From Mediterraneibacter faecis JCM 15917 (GTDB lineage Bacteria; Bacillota; Clostridia; Lachnospirales; Lachnospiraceae), in NCBI GenBank assembly GCA_001312505.1, contig BBDW01000007.1, positions 93,864-157,863 on the forward strand: a stretch of DNA of 64,000 nt, in the 5' to 3' direction. This document shows positions 39,895 to 50,466 of this stretch, one piece after another. The notes under the pieces were generated by a model. It was not told where the DNA came from and made no database searches. It saw nothing but the letters and a program-made list of their open reading frames with translations. The position numbers and the translations under genes were made by a program. Within the stretch, counting starts at the first letter, position 1, and every line of letters begins with the position of its first letter.

Positions 39895-41916
39895 TTAATC
39901 TATATTGGATGATGTTGCCCAACTGTCCAAATCCGGCTTATAATTTTCATCAACATATGAGCCGTCTTCATTACTGTAATCATCTGTATAGTCCTGATCA
40001 TAATCAGAATACTCTGTATCTTCAAAGCTCTGACCGCTCTGCTGTGTCTGACTTTCCCCCCCTGTCTCTTCCATAGTTGTGATACCAAGATACGGAAATG
40101 CTTCTGACATGATATTCTTCGCAAGTTCAAGAACCAATGAACTATTATCCTGTGCATCTACATTTGCTTCATCAATTACCACATAGATAACAACTTCCGG
40201 ATTCTCCTGTGGAGCATATCCGATATAAGAAAGAAGATATTTCCCATCTTTACGTGGAAGTTTCTGCGCCGTACCAGTCTTCGCTCCGATATCATATCCT
40301 TCCACCTGGGCTCTCTTACCTGTACCATACTGCATTACCGCCTGTAAATATGTTTTTACTAATTCAGATGTTTCTGTCGAAACTGTCTTACGGAGCAATA
40401 CGGGATTCTTCGTTTCAATCACATTTCCATTCTCATCCTGGATCTGCTTTACAACATGCGGTTCATAATAATACCCACCATTGATCAGAGAACTGAACCC
40501 TGCTGCCAGCTGAGTCATTGTCACATTAAAGTTCTGTCCGAAAGCATTCGTTGCAAGATCAACCGGTGTCATCGTATCAGTTGTATACAGAAGACTTGCT
40601 GTTGATGCTTCTGCCGGAAGGTCAATTCCCGTATATTCTCCAAAGCCAAAAATATGCTGGTATCTGATAAAATTATCAATTCCGATTTTTTCCGCCATTT
40701 CCATCAATGCAACGTTACAGGAATTAGCAATCGCATCCATTGTGCTTTCTGTTCCATGTCCGGAACGAAGATGACATCCGATATCATTATCCCCCACATG
40801 AAGATAACCACCACAATAATAAGATTCATCTCCGGTAAGAGTTCCTGTCTCCAATCCGGCTGCAACAGTGAATGGTTTCATCGTAGACCCCCGGTTCAAA
40901 TGCATCACTGACACAGAAATTTCTCCAGATGCTACTCAATATGTTCAATTGATCCTTCTCATCTATCGCATTCCATTTTTCTTCGGAATAAATACTGGAC
41001 AGATCTCTTGGTTTGTTCAAATCAAAATTAGGGTAAGAGGCCTCAGCCAGAATTTCTCCGGTATTCGGATTCATGATCATAACCGCTGTATTCTTGCTAC
41101 CGGTCACTCCACTTCCTTCTTCTCCGGCATGTTCTTCATTGAACTGTTGAATGTATTTTTCCACAATACTCTGTAAGGTAATATCTATTGTCGTAACAAC
41201 ATTATTCCCATTCTTTGCTGCTTTTACATTCTGTTCGACTGTATCATCTTCATCCAGATAACCATACTCTCTTCCATCTGTCCCCGTCATAACATCATTG
41301 TAAGCACTCTCAATTCCAATTGCTCCTATATTTCCGGAATAAGTAAAGCCTATCACATCGCTTGCCAGCGTATTATATGGGTATGTTCTGTTATAATCAT
41401 CCTCCAGCCAGATTCCCTTTACATTTGGATAATTCTCAGTATCATTCTTTATCTCATTATATTTCTGAGCCGTCTCGTAATCGATTCCTTTTTTCAATAT
41501 AACATATCTGCTATTAGGTTTTTCTTCTACAATCTCTCGTACTGTCTTTTCACTGATTCCGAAACATTTATTCAATACTTTAATCGTAGGATCTATATAT
41601 TCTTCTTTATCTGTCATTACAACAACATCAAGAATCACATTATAAACCTTTCACTTGTCGCTATCTTTGTACCGTTTCTATCCAGAATATCTCCACGTTT
41701 ATATGGAATTGTCTTACTGTCATAAATTTTCTGATTCAGTACAAGCTTTGTATACTTGCTTCCCTTTGTAACATTAATGTATGTAATTCTTCCTACAAGA
41801 ACAAGAAAAGCCAGTATAACTGCTATAAACAGCAGTACCAGCTTTCTCTGCATTCTTACCGGGAATTTTTTAGTCAGAAATTGAAATCTGTTCTTCCTTC
41901 TTTTTCTTCCTGCCAT
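39895..41916 (-). CDS. ftsI: Class B penicillin-binding protein, FtsI type (frameshifted)
   Basis: Starts MAGRKRRKNRFQFL, with one membrane helix (LVLLFIAVILAFLVLVGRIT), then KRGDILDRNGTKIATSERF. Active-site motifs: FEPGSTMK, NSCNVAL and GAKTGTAQK. The C-terminus is an unusual acidic Tyr/Asp/Ser-rich tail (residues after GITTMEETG). One missing T near 41643 and one extra G near 40892 break the frame. A 7-base run at 40057 adds a Gly in the tail. Corrected, about 673 residues. Directly after ftsL, it is the likelier division PBP of the two. Confidence 0.87.
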
Positions 41917-41922
41917 CTTCCA

Positions 41923-42462
41923 TTATTCCTTATTTTTCACATCCTTGGATTGCGCTAAAACGCCATCTTCCGGGATGTTATCATACTGTTTTACATAGTC
42001 ACTTGTCGGGCTTTGATAATGAATCACTTTGCCCTGAGACTCATAAACCATTCCCATCTCGTTCATTGCCTTTTCACGAACACTCTCAAGATTAACAGAA
42101 TCTTCTGCTGCCTGATGTGCAGTATCATTTGATTCCTTCAGATCCGTCAGTTCCTGCTGCAGCGCTGTGATCTGATCTGCACGATTCAAAACATCTGCCT
42201 GTAAGCGTAAATACATAACACATATAAAAACCGCACAGACTGCCGCCACAATTAGAAAAGTCGCATATGCCTGACTGATCCGCTGCGCACGATGCCGGTT
42301 TTTAATCACCTGACGGCTTGTTCTTTTTTTCTTCGGCTTACGAACTGTCCCATTTCCAGACGGTAAAGCTTCTGGCTGACGCACGGCACTACCGTACACA
42401 TAGAAGTGGTTCCAGTCTGCTGCTGGTCTATTCTGCTGTCTGCGACCTGTGTTTCTCGCCAT
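41923..42462 (-). CDS. ftsL: FtsL-like division protein
   Basis: A 179-residue bitopic protein. A long Arg/Lys-rich cytoplasmic N-terminus, one helix (ATFLIVAAVCAVFICVMYL), then a leucine-zipper-like coiled coil (ADQITALQQELTDLKESN) and the NEMGMVYESQGKVIHY end typical of FtsL/DivIC. It lies between rsmH and ftsI. The extracellular end is longer than in Bacillus FtsL. Confidence 0.85.
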   Translation of the reverse strand: MARNTGRRQQNRPAADWNHFYVYGSAVRQPEALPSGNGTVRKPKKKRTSRQVIKNRHRAQRISQAYATFLIVAAVCAVFICVMYLRLQADVLNRADQITALQQELTDLKESNDTAHQAAEDSVNLESVREKAMNEMGMVYESQGKVIHYQSPTSDYVKQYDNIPEDGVLAQSKDVKNKE

Positions 42463-42563
42463 CGCTTTCCTGTCCTTTCTCTGGATTCTTGTTCCGCCGG
42501 GCTCTCCCCCCCTTCCCGGAGGAACGTTTCGTTTATACTCTAAATACTCCCTGTGATATCAAA

Positions 42564-43508
42564 TTATGCACGTTCAAAGATTCTAAGCTTTGCACTCTTT
42601 GATCTGCTGTTTACCGTCAGCTCCTCTTCTGACGGAAGGATTGGCTTCCTGGTGATCACTTTCCCTTTGGATACATTTCCACATACACAAACCGGAAAAT
42701 GACTTGGACAAATGCACGGATTCTCATTCTTACGGAAAGAACTCTTCACAATTCTGTCTTCAAGCGAATGAAATGTAATAATGCAAAGTCTTCCTCCTGG
42801 ATTCAACAGATCGATCATATCATCTAATGTATCCCGCAAAATATCAAGCTCATGATTCAATTCAATTCGAAGAGCCTGAAATGTACGCTTTGACGGATGT
42901 CCTGACGTCTTCTGAATCTTCATTGGTATTGCATGACTAATAATCTCATTCAATTGTCCTGTTGTCTCAATCGGACCTTTTGTGCGTTCTGCAACAATAT
43001 GCTTCGCGATATTTTTAGCAAATCTGTCCTCGCCATAATCACGAATCACACGATAAAGTTCCGATTCACTATAGTCGTTGACAATGTCTCTGGCTGTCAT
43101 CTTCTGACGCTGATCCATACGCATATCAAGAGGTGCGTCAACCCGATATGAAAATCCCCCCCTCTCAGCTGTATCCAACTGATAAGAAGAAACTCCAAGA
43201 TCTACTGTAATTCCATCTACTTTGTCAATTCCTATCTCATGAAGCCGCGGTTTCATATCACAATAATTGCTCCGGATTATTGTGACCTTCTCCCCCCCGA
43301 AACCTTCCAGGCGTTTTCCTGCTGCTTTAATCGCATCAGCGTCCTGGTCTATACCTATTAATCTCCCCCCCTGCTCGCCAAGCTTTGTACAGACTTCATA
43401 TGCATGTCCGCCTCCACCCAACGTGGCATCTACATAGATGCCATCCGGTTTTACGTTCAAACCGTCTACTGTCTCATGCAACAGCACTGAAACGTGCTCG
43501 AATGCCAT
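42564..43508 (-). CDS. rsmH: 16S rRNA m4C1402 methyltransferase
   Basis: Starts [23 protein letters not shown]-binding [48 protein letters not shown] and [17 protein letters not shown] are all present. 314 residues, full length. Three 7-base runs (near 43365, 43290 and 43155) give in-frame extra Gly (EQGGRL, GFGGEK, ERGGFS). A C-rich insertion with four Cys ([13 protein letters not shown]) near the C-terminus is normal for Firmicutes. Confidence 0.95.
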   Translation of the reverse strand: MAFEHVSVLLHETVDGLNVKPDGIYVDATLGGGGHAYEVCTKLGEQGGRLIGIDQDADAIKAAGKRLEGFGGEKVTIIRSNYCDMKPRLHEIGIDKVDGITVDLGVSSYQLDTAERGGFSYRVDAPLDMRMDQRQKMTARDIVNDYSESELYRVIRDYGEDRFAKNIAKHIVAERTKGPIETTGQLNEIISHAIPMKIQKTSGHPSKRTFQALRIELNHELDILRDTLDDMIDLLNPGGRLCIITFHSLEDRIVKSSFRKNENPCICPSHFPVCVCGNVSKGKVITRKPILPSEEELTVNSRSKSAKLRIFERA

Positions 43509-43552
43509 AGACTCCTCCTTCTGACTGCCTCACTTGGCGGTCTTTGTTGTCA

Positions 43553-43991
43553 TCAGATGCGAATTCCGATCGCTTCCATACGTTCTGCAATCGCATCCAG
43601 ATCTTCCTCGCTGATCTGGTTTTTCTCTTCCCAGAGTGCCTTGTCCCAGATCTCAACACGATCCTGGACTCCGACCAGAACTACTTCCTTCTCCAGATGT
43701 GCATTCTTTCTAAGTGACGGTGGGACAAGAACTCTCCCCCCCTGCTTGTCGAAACTGCCCTCAGATGCACTTCCAAAAAAGTAGCGTTTAAAGATTCTGG
43801 CATCCTTGTTCATTCGTGGTAAGCTTTCGAGTTCGGCTACGAATTTATTCCATTCTTCCTGGGAATAGACAAATAGACAGCCTCTAATCCGTTACAGATC
43901 ACGAAGCTGTCACCAAGATCTTCCTTAACTTTGCCGGGATGATCAGTCTGCCTTTTTCGTCTATGTTATGGTTAAACTCTCCTAATAACAT
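43553..43991 (-). CDS. mraZ: MraZ transcriptional regulator (frameshifted)
   Basis: Represses the division cluster and binds repeats upstream of itself. Starts MLLGEFNHNIDEKGRLIIPA at ATG 43991. The second AbrB-like half reads FGSASEGSFDKQG-RVLVPPSLRKNA. Two single-G losses near 43926 (KLREDLG) and 43877 (GLEGCLFVYS) break the frame, leaving only the C-terminal 86 residues open. A run near 43736 adds a Gly. Corrected, about 145 residues, normal for the family. Confidence 0.88.
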
Positions 43992-44085
43992 ACGAAACCC
44001 TTTCTCTGGAATCTATGGAAATGTTCGCGTTCGCTAAAGGTATCACTACCGTAATCCCTTTGCTTCCACTCCTTCTCCATATTGC

Positions 44086-44147
44086 ACCACATTCTACCAC
44101 TTCTCACCACTTAGCTCCATTGTAAACCACACTTCCACCTTTTTCAA
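44086..44147 (-). promoter_or_regulatory. mraZ promoter and MraZ-box array
   Basis: On the minus strand TTGAAA (44147-44142), 17 bases, TACAAT (44124-44119): a strong sigma-A type promoter. GTGGT occurs at 44130-44126, 44110-44106, 44100-44096 and 44090-44086, that is at exact 10-bp helical spacing with one skipped register. Repeated GTGG boxes are the known binding pattern of MraZ, so autoregulation is expected. The leader from here to the mraZ ATG is about 120 bases and holds no gene. Confidence 0.8.
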
Positions 44148-44225
44148 GTCCTTTTTATGAACTTTTTCGTTTCTTTTCAGAGTTCACGTTACTGTTCACT
44201 TCCTGTTTTGGTTGCAAGAAACACA

Positions 44226-44336
44226 AAAAGAGGTTGCCGTTTTAACAATGATATGCCACCTTCCTATAGGATAACGAAATATAAAAATCCTATAACTGGA
44301 GACGTATCACTTAATACGACAACCTCTTTTTATTGC
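44226..44336 (-). terminator. Long-armed terminator downstream of the small membrane protein
   Basis: AAAAAGAGGTTG at the start and CAACCTCTTTTT at the end are perfect 12-bp arms about 85 bases apart, with further self-complementary pieces inside (AGGATTTTTATA..TATCCT region). On the minus strand the distal arm ends in TTTTT. Confidence 0.6.
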
Positions 44337-44358
44337 ACTATATGTAATTATAACAACC

Positions 44359-44598
44359 TTATTCTGCTGAAAGTGTACTCAGATAATCCTTAACAGAGTC
44401 ATAATTCACTTCTGCAACTGCACGTTCCTGGTTGGAAGAATGCAGATCATATGCTGAATATCCGAACCAGCCAACAATTGCAAGTGCAATTACTCCCGCT
44501 ACACATCTTTTTACATTGCGCATGATCTTCTCTTTACGCATTGTCTTCTTTCGGTCCGCCTTTTCCTTCTTATAACGATCCACCTTCGCCTGACTCAT
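44359..44598 (-). CDS. Small single-span membrane protein
   Basis: A 79-residue protein. A basic N-terminus (KVDRYKKEKADRKKTMRKEK) precedes one helix (CVAGVIALAIVGWFGYSAY) and an acidic end. The type is common upstream of the division cluster in Lachnospiraceae, but its function is unknown to me. Confidence 0.7.
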   Translation of the reverse strand: MSQAKVDRYKKEKADRKKTMRKEKIMRNVKRCVAGVIALAIVGWFGYSAYDLHSSNQERAVAEVNYDSVKDYLSTLSAE

Positions 44599-44654
44599 CT
44601 CTTGCCTGCTCCCTTCCTATTAGGTCTTTAGCAATTATTTTACCACAGCATATC

Positions 44655-45497
44655 TTAAAGCACAACAATAATTCCACCATCATTCGCATACATACTACTA
44701 ATTCCTGCTGTATCTACAATAAAGGAATCTTTCACCTTTACTTTCTCCAAAATCAATTTTCTGACGGCCTCTGCACGTTCCGGACAGTTGCAATGTGCAA
44801 TTGCAAGAATCTTCTCCTCCGGTTTTACAGCATCCTTCGCGACATGCTCTGCCATCTTCGCCAAAGCTTTCTTCATTCCTCTGCTCTTATCCAACTGACA
44901 GATTGTTCCCTCTGGGGTAGAACCCATAACAGGCTTGATATTCAATGCGCTGACTACCAGAGATTTCAGTCCTGTCAGTCTTCCATTCTTACGAAGTGTA
45001 TCAAGATTCTCAAGAACAAAATACGTATGCTGTTCTTCAATATAAGCTTCTACCGTTTCAACTACCTGTTCAAAATCCATTCCGGCTTCTTCACATTCCT
45101 GAATCTTTCGTCCGATCAACGTCTCTCCGACAGATGCTGAACGAGAGTTAAATACATGGATCTTTTCTTCTCCGCCTTCTTCCTTATAAAGTTTCTCTCC
45201 AAGAAGTGCACTGTTATAAGATCCGCTCAATTCCCCCCTGACAAAGTAACTGCATAGACTCTGTCAACATCACATTTGTATAATTCCATATAACGCTCCG
45301 GGGGATGGACAGGATGACTTCGGACATTCCTCGCTTGCAGCCACTCTTCTTAAAAAATCAGCCTGATCAAATGTCTCGTCATCCGGAATGTGAAAGCCAT
45401 CCACTTCCATGCTAAGAGAAGCCGTCTTAAAAATTCCACTCTCCTTCATCTGTGGAGTCAGCTCTCCACAACTATCTACGATCACTCTGTAACTCAT
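44655..45497 (-). CDS. DegV family fatty-acid-binding protein (frameshifted)
   Basis: A DegV (FakB-like) protein that likely presents fatty acids to a kinase. The N-terminus MSYRVIVDSCGELTPQMKES and C-terminal segments GETLIGRKIQECEEAG, LNIKPVMGSTPEGTI and AIAHCNCPERAE fit the family. One extra base near 45299 and two extra in a 6-base run near 45233 break the frame around CPSPERYMELYKCDVDRVYA. Corrected, about 280 residues. Confidence 0.88.
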
Positions 45498-45606
45498 AAC
45501 TTATATCCTCCCATGCTCTATCGCATATTTTTCATCCTACTTTACGTGGTTTTTAATACTACATATTAATATAACACACTTCAGTCAAGTTGAAAAGAGG
45601 GAGAAT

Positions 45607-46908
45607 TTATTTCAACCGTATCTTAGAAGATATTCCAAGCGCAATTCCCATCTCGGCCAGCAAGATCACAATTGCCGTACCTCCATAGCTTATAAATGGA
45701 AGCGTAACTCCGGTAGTAGGCATCAATCCGGTTACAACCGCAATATTTAAAGTAACCTGCAGCGCGATATGCGCGAAAATTCCTGTTGCAATCAAAGAGC
45801 CGTAAAGATCCGGTGCATTTCTCGCTATGAACAATAATCTATAAAGCATAAAGGCAAACAGACACAAAACGAGAATTGCACCAAACACTCCAAGTTCTTC
45901 ACAGATAACCGCAAGAATCATATCATTCTGTGCCTCCGGAATCGCATGCAGCTTCTGTGTACTGTTTCCAAGTCCTTTTCCAAAGAAGCCTCCCGAACCG
46001 ATCGCATACAATCCCTGTAAAAACTGATAGCTGTCTGTATCAGCATTCGCCTCCGGATTCAGCCATGCAATGATTCGCCGCATACGAAAGTTATCACTTT
46101 CCGCAAGTGTATATTTCAAGAAAATAATCCCAATAATTCCCACGATTCCTACTGTAATTACTCCAGCAACAAATGGTTTTGTCTTCGGATGTACAACAAA
46201 AATTAAAATACATGTAATTGCAAACACAATAATTGCTGTACTCAGATTATCCGTCAATAGAAAAACTCCCAGTGTTGCAACAAGGCAATAACCAAGCAGA
46301 ATCTTAATTCCATCCCATTTTTTCGCCTTTTGCCCCAAGAGGCAGATTTCATATGCTATAAATAGAATCACCGCAATCTTCGTAAACTCTGCCGGCTGCA
46401 ATGACAATCTACCCGGAAGCCTGATCCATCTTCTTGCTCCATTTACTGTCTTGCCAAGTGGTGTCTGCACCAATGCCATCAAAAACATTGAAAACCAAAA
46501 AAATTCTTTTGCATACGCACCATACAGATGATAGTCAATCTTAGAAACGATAAACATTGCAAGAAATCCGATAATACCGATAATCGCCTGCCTTGTAAAG
46601 AAATACATATCATTATTATAATCATTCTGTGCACTGTAGGCACTACTGCTATAAAGCATTACAAGTCCAAAGCACATCAGAAAAATAATTACAAGAAGCA
46701 GATCATAATCATAATAAGGTTTTCCCTTTTCTCTTGTCCTTTTACGTTTTGTACTCGCAGACCTTTCCGCTATTTGCCGTTCCCTCTGTACCGCAGTCTG
46801 CTGAGAATATGGAGAACCTGACGTTCTCACAACCTTCTGTCTCTGCTCCATTGAGCTTCGATACTTCCTATAAGCATCACTCTCATAGTTTCTCATACAT
46901 ACTCCCAT
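45607..46908 (-). CDS. Second SEDS family glycosyltransferase (FtsW/SpoVE/RodA)
   Basis: A 433-residue polytopic protein with a long basic Arg/Gln/Ser-rich cytoplasmic N-terminus (about 65 residues), then the SEDS core: WIRLPGRLSLQPAEFTKIAV, NLSTAIIVFAITC, LQGLYAIGSGGFFGKGLGNS, EAQNDMILAVICEELGVFG and LMPTTGVTLPFISYGGTAI. It closely parallels the FtsW at 34480. A GGGAG five bases before the ATG at 46896 makes that start plausible. It is completely intact, with no runs of 6 or more G/C. Confidence 0.88.
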   Translation of the reverse strand: MGVCMRNYESDAYRKYRSSMEQRQKVVRTSGSPYSQQTAVQRERQIAERSASTKRKRTREKGKPYYDYDLLLVIIFLMCFGLVMLYSSSAYSAQNDYNNDMYFFTRQAIIGIIGFLAMFIVSKIDYHLYGAYAKEFFWFSMFLMALVQTPLGKTVNGARRWIRLPGRLSLQPAEFTKIAVILFIAYEICLLGQKAKKWDGIKILLGYCLVATLGVFLLTDNLSTAIIVFAITCILIFVVHPKTKPFVAGVITVGIVGIIGIIFLKYTLAESDNFRMRRIIAWLNPEANADTDSYQFLQGLYAIGSGGFFGKGLGNSTQKLHAIPEAQNDMILAVICEELGVFGAILVLCLFAFMLYRLLFIARNAPDLYGSLIATGIFAHIALQVTLNIAVVTGLMPTTGVTLPFISYGGTAIVILLAEMGIALGISSKIRLK

Positions 46909-46972
46909 CTAAAATCTGTATCCATTCTATTTTTTAACATTCCCAATTAATAAACAGCAGATACATTTTTTA

Positions 46973-48852
46973 TTATTGAACACTCATCGCCGGATGAACC
47001 GGTTTTCCATGCTCAAAGAATCTGTCATACCATACGAGGAAGATATAAACTGTCCAGATCTTACGGCTGTTATCTGTCTTCTCATTCGTATTCTTTCCAT
47101 TCTTATGATCATCAAGCATCTTAAGCAGGAGCTTCGTATCAAAGAACTTCTTCGCTGCATCAGACTCAAACATCTCTTTTACAATATTATAATACTTCTC
47201 TTCCTTCAACCATACACGAATCGGAATTGGGAATCCCAGTTTCTTCTTCTCCGCTGTCTTACTTCTGATATGTCGCTCTGCCGCAGCACGCAATGCAACC
47301 TTCGTCTTTGGCGCACGTACTTTGTATTTTAACGGAAGTGTCTCGGCAAGTTCAAGTACTTCTCTGTCAAGGAACGGAACTCTGACTTCAAGAGAATTCG
47401 CCATTCCCATCTTGTCACCCTTCATCAGAATATCATGCACCAGCCATAAATGAAGATCCACATACTGCATCTTTGTCACAGGATCTTTTCCTTTTACACG
47501 TGCATACAATGGTTTTGTCACTTTCTGGATTCCCGGCTTACATCCTTTTTTCAAAATACGATTTGCCTCACGCTCTGTAAAAATATTCGTCGCATTTGCG
47601 AAATATCTCTCTTCCAATGTCTTTCCGTGACGCATAAGGAAACCTCTTCCCTTCATACCACGTGGCAGACAGCGTTCTGCAAACGCACCCAGGAAACGGC
47701 GTACCGGCATCGGTATTTTATTAAAAGAAGTATGTTCCAAAGGTTCACAATATATGTTATATCCTCCAAACAATTCATCAGAACCTTCTCCTGAAAGAAC
47801 TACCTTAACCTTCTTGGACGCTTCTGCACTGAGGAAATAAAGTGCGATTGCAGCTGGATCTGCGACCGGCTCATCCATATAATACTGAATATCCGAAAGC
47901 TTATCCCAATATTCTTCCGGTGAAATCACCTTAGCGTCATTCTTCATGTTAATGCTTGCTGCAAATTCCTTTGCATCCTGAATCTCACTGTACTTTCCTT
48001 CATCAAATCCGACTGTAAAAGTACGATCCACCTGTCCCAGATAAGTCAGATAACTGGAGTCCACACCACTGGAAAGGTAAGAAGCAACCTCTACATCACT
48101 GATTTTATGCTTCTCAACGGAATCCTTCATCACACGTTCTACATCATCCACCACTTCTTTGAAAGGCTTCTTACAGTCTCCTGTGAAATGAGGTTCAAAA
48201 TAACGTGTAATGTTCATTTTTCCATTTTCATATATAAAGTAATGTCCTGGCTGTACACAGAACACTCCTTTAAAAAATGTCTCATTCGTAGGAACAAACT
48301 GGAAAGAAAGATAGTTTCCAAGTGCCTCTTCATTGAACACCTTATCAAACTTCGGATGCTCCATAAATGCTTTGATTTCAGAAGCAAACATCAATGTACC
48401 ATTCATATTCGCATAATATAGCGGTTTGATTCCGAAAATATCTCTCGCTGCAAACAATCTTTTCTTCTTTGTATCCCAGATTGCAAAAGCATACATTCCT
48501 CGAAGACGGTCTACCAGTTTCTCGCCCCCACTCTTCGTATCCATGAATCAGTGTCTCTGAATCTGTATTCGATACAAACTCATGACCTGCCGCTTTCAGT
48601 TCTTCTCTCAGGTCCTGGTAATTATAAATCTCTCCATTAAATACAAGAACCATGCTGCGATCCTCATTGTACAACGGCTGATCACCAACGGAAGAAAGAT
48701 CTATGATACTCAGACGGCGAAATCCGAGTGCTGCATCTTCATCCACATACTTCCCGCACTATCCGGTCCCTGTGTACGATTGTATTCATCATATTAACAA
48801 GTACCTGTTCTCTGTCCTCAACTTCTCCGACAAATCCTGCAAATCCACACAT
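46973..48852 (-). CDS. asnB: Glutamine-hydrolysing asparagine synthetase (frameshifted)
   Basis: Starts MCGFAGFVGEVEDREQVLVN with the catalytic Cys2. The glutaminase part has GFRRLSIIDLSS and VFNGEIYNYQDLREEL. The synthetase part has VASYLSSGVDSSYLTYL (PP-loop), VVLSGEGSDELFGGYNIY and LEVRVPFLDREVLELA. Near 48772 a G is missing (family HRGPDSAGKY), and nearby an A is missing. Near 48526 a G is extra (EEWGEKLVDRLRG). Corrected, about 627 residues. The indels here affect short runs, not long ones. Confidence 0.9.
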
Positions 48853-49153
48853 ATGCCTTCTCCTTTTTTAATTACTGTCAACTGTATATTTGTTACTGTT
48901 CACACGTTGTGCGACCAGTAACGTATATTTACACCCGACAATAAATTTCTTTTATTATAGCCTCTTTTACTCAGGGAAAAAAGTCCCTTTCATCAGAAAA
49001 ACAGAAAAATACTGTGAGTATAACATCACAGTATCCCCATTGATCGTATATTTAATTGTTATGGTTTCCCCATCAACGCGTATATTATATCTGATTTATA
49101 GGGAAAAGTAAAGGGGGGGGATTTTTGAGCAGTATTTACATAAAATGTAAATC
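48853..49153. other. Intergenic region between asnB and cotJC
   Basis: AT-rich leader of asnB. It holds the inverted repeat at 48892-48922, a hairpin ATACTGTG/CACAGTAT (49009-49034) and an 8-base G run at 49115. No gene is seen. GTATATTT recurs at about 48886, 48923 and 49046, suggesting regulator half-sites. Confidence 0.5.
48892..48922 (-). promoter_or_regulatory. Inverted repeat upstream of asnB
   Basis: GTTACTG and CAGTAAC with an inner CACA/TGTG, about 40 bases before the asnB ATG. A compact hairpin or dimeric operator. No T-box or other known riboswitch signature was recognised. Confidence 0.55.
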
Positions 49154-49177
49154 AGGGATTGCCGTCTGACAATCCCT
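49154..49177 (-). terminator. Hairpin downstream of cotJC
   Basis: AGGGATTG and CAATCCCT with inner CC/GA, a 24-base palindrome. It is nearly identical to 50467-50490. The T run after it on the minus strand is weak. Confidence 0.55.
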
Positions 49178-49200
49178 TTCACAAAATAAACACTTCATCT

Positions 49201-49794
49201 TCATTCAAATTCTGGGTTGATCGCATAGAAATTCTTACTGTCAAGATGTTCCTGTACAATTCTTAGACTTTCACCAAATCTCTGATAATGCACAATCTCT
49301 CTTTCTCTCAGAAAACGGATCGGATCACAGATTTCAGGATCTTTAATCAGCCGTAGGATATTATCATACGTAGTCCGTGCTTTTTGCTCTGCTGCAAGAT
49401 CTTCATGAAGATCTGTAATCGGATCTCCCTTCGATTGAAAATACGTTGCAGTCCACGGAGCTCCGCTGGCTGCCTGTGGCCATAATGCCAGTGTATGATC
49501 AACATAATACGGTGCAAAACCGGAACGTTCAATTTCTTCCGGTGACAAATTCTTTGTCAGCTGATAGATAATTGCACAGATCATCTCCATATGGGCAAGT
49601 TCTTCTGTACCAATATCAGTCAGTATTCCTGTTACCTCTTTATATGGCATCGTATATCGCTGTGAAAGATAACGCATAGATGCAGCTAATTCGCCATCCG
49701 GTCCACCGAACTGACTTATAATGATCTTCGCCAGTTTCGGATTCGTCTGGGTTATCTTCACAGGATATTGAAGTCTTTTTTCATAATTCCACAT
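49201..49794 (-). CDS. cotJC: Spore coat protein CotJC (manganese catalase-like)
   Basis: A 197-residue ferritin-like protein. Metal-site residues are in LTDIGTEELAHMEMICAIIY and LAAEQKARTTYDNIL...EREIVHYQRFGE. It begins MWNYEKRLQYPVKITQTNPK. Third gene of the cotJ operon, expressed in the mother cell in Bacillus. It is intact. Confidence 0.95.
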   Translation of the reverse strand: MWNYEKRLQYPVKITQTNPKLAKIIISQFGGPDGELAASMRYLSQRYTMPYKEVTGILTDIGTEELAHMEMICAIIYQLTKNLSPEEIERSGFAPYYVDHTLALWPQAASGAPWTATYFQSKGDPITDLHEDLAAEQKARTTYDNILRLIKDPEICDPIRFLREREIVHYQRFGESLRIVQEHLDSKNFYAINPEFE

Positions 49795-49797
49795 AAA

Positions 49798-50074
49798 TCA
49801 GCATCCCCCCTTCCTGCCACGGCCATGGTTCATTGATCCAATTCCAGCAGTCACTGTTTTCGCTGACTGTATCTACAGTTAAAGGTCCATATACCTCTGC
49901 ATATTCTTTGAGTGCTTCAATACGTTTCTCTTTATATTTTTGAAAATAGTCAAGTGCTTTCTGATTTTCAGGATGTGTATCTAAAAATAATTTAACATCA
50001 TCCACCGCGAAACTAATCTGATTTATATATTCAAAAAGTTCTCTTCGATTCATTTCATGACAATTGCAACTCAT
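49798..50074 (-). CDS. cotJB: Spore coat protein CotJB
   Basis: A helical protein of about 90 residues: FEYINQISFAVDDVKLFLDT, ALDYFQKYKEKR, YGPLTVDTVSENSDCWNWIN. As given, it continues past a 6-base run at 49804 into cotJC (ending MLIYVEL at 49781). Removing one base gives WPWQEGGC-stop at 49798, the usual CotJB ending, so I use that end. It overlaps cotJA by four bases. Confidence 0.9.
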
Positions 50075-50400
50075 TTACAGCATCCTCCTTTTCCTCGAAA
50101 TGGTTTTTCAAGCTCTTGAAAAATAGTTCCACACTGAAATCCATAACCGAGATCGTGAAGTTTTCTCCACTGCTGCCATGGGACATAAGCCATCGCAACC
50201 GGAAACTCTTGCAAAACATCCGTTTTGCTGTAATCGCCAACACACTCATCGCAACAGTAATTTTTCGACTTCTGCTCCGGAAGTGGAGGAACAGGAATAT
50301 TGCAATGAAGCTGTCTTTCATTTTCTTGCCTTGTTTGTGGCCTGTAATTTCCATTCTGACAATAACAATTCGTATTCCTATTAGAACAATATGGTGCCAT
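50071..50400 (-). CDS. cotJA: Spore coat-associated protein CotJA
   Basis: The C-terminal CotJA domain is FPVAMAYVPWQQWRKLHDLG...GTIFQELEKPF. The N-terminal half is rich in Cys, Asn and Gln (MAPYCSNRNTNCYCQNGNYR) as in clostridial CotJA. The frame is open further upstream to 50496, but ATG 50400 has AAGGA about nine bases upstream and fits the family. It ends GGCCK. Confidence 0.88.
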   Translation of the reverse strand: MAPYCSNRNTNCYCQNGNYRPQTRQENERQLHCNIPVPPLPEQKSKNYCCDECVGDYSKTDVLQEFPVAMAYVPWQQWRKLHDLGYGFQCGTIFQELEKPFRGKGGCCK

Positions 50401-50466
50401 AAAATAAATCCTTATATCTTTTTTGTTATTGTATGGAAGATAAGAAAAATTGTGAACAACAGCAAA

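Noticed and set aside
44157..44393. Plus-strand 78-residue frame over the long-armed hairpin
   Set aside because: It reads through the mraZ promoter side and the terminator arms and has no ribosome site.
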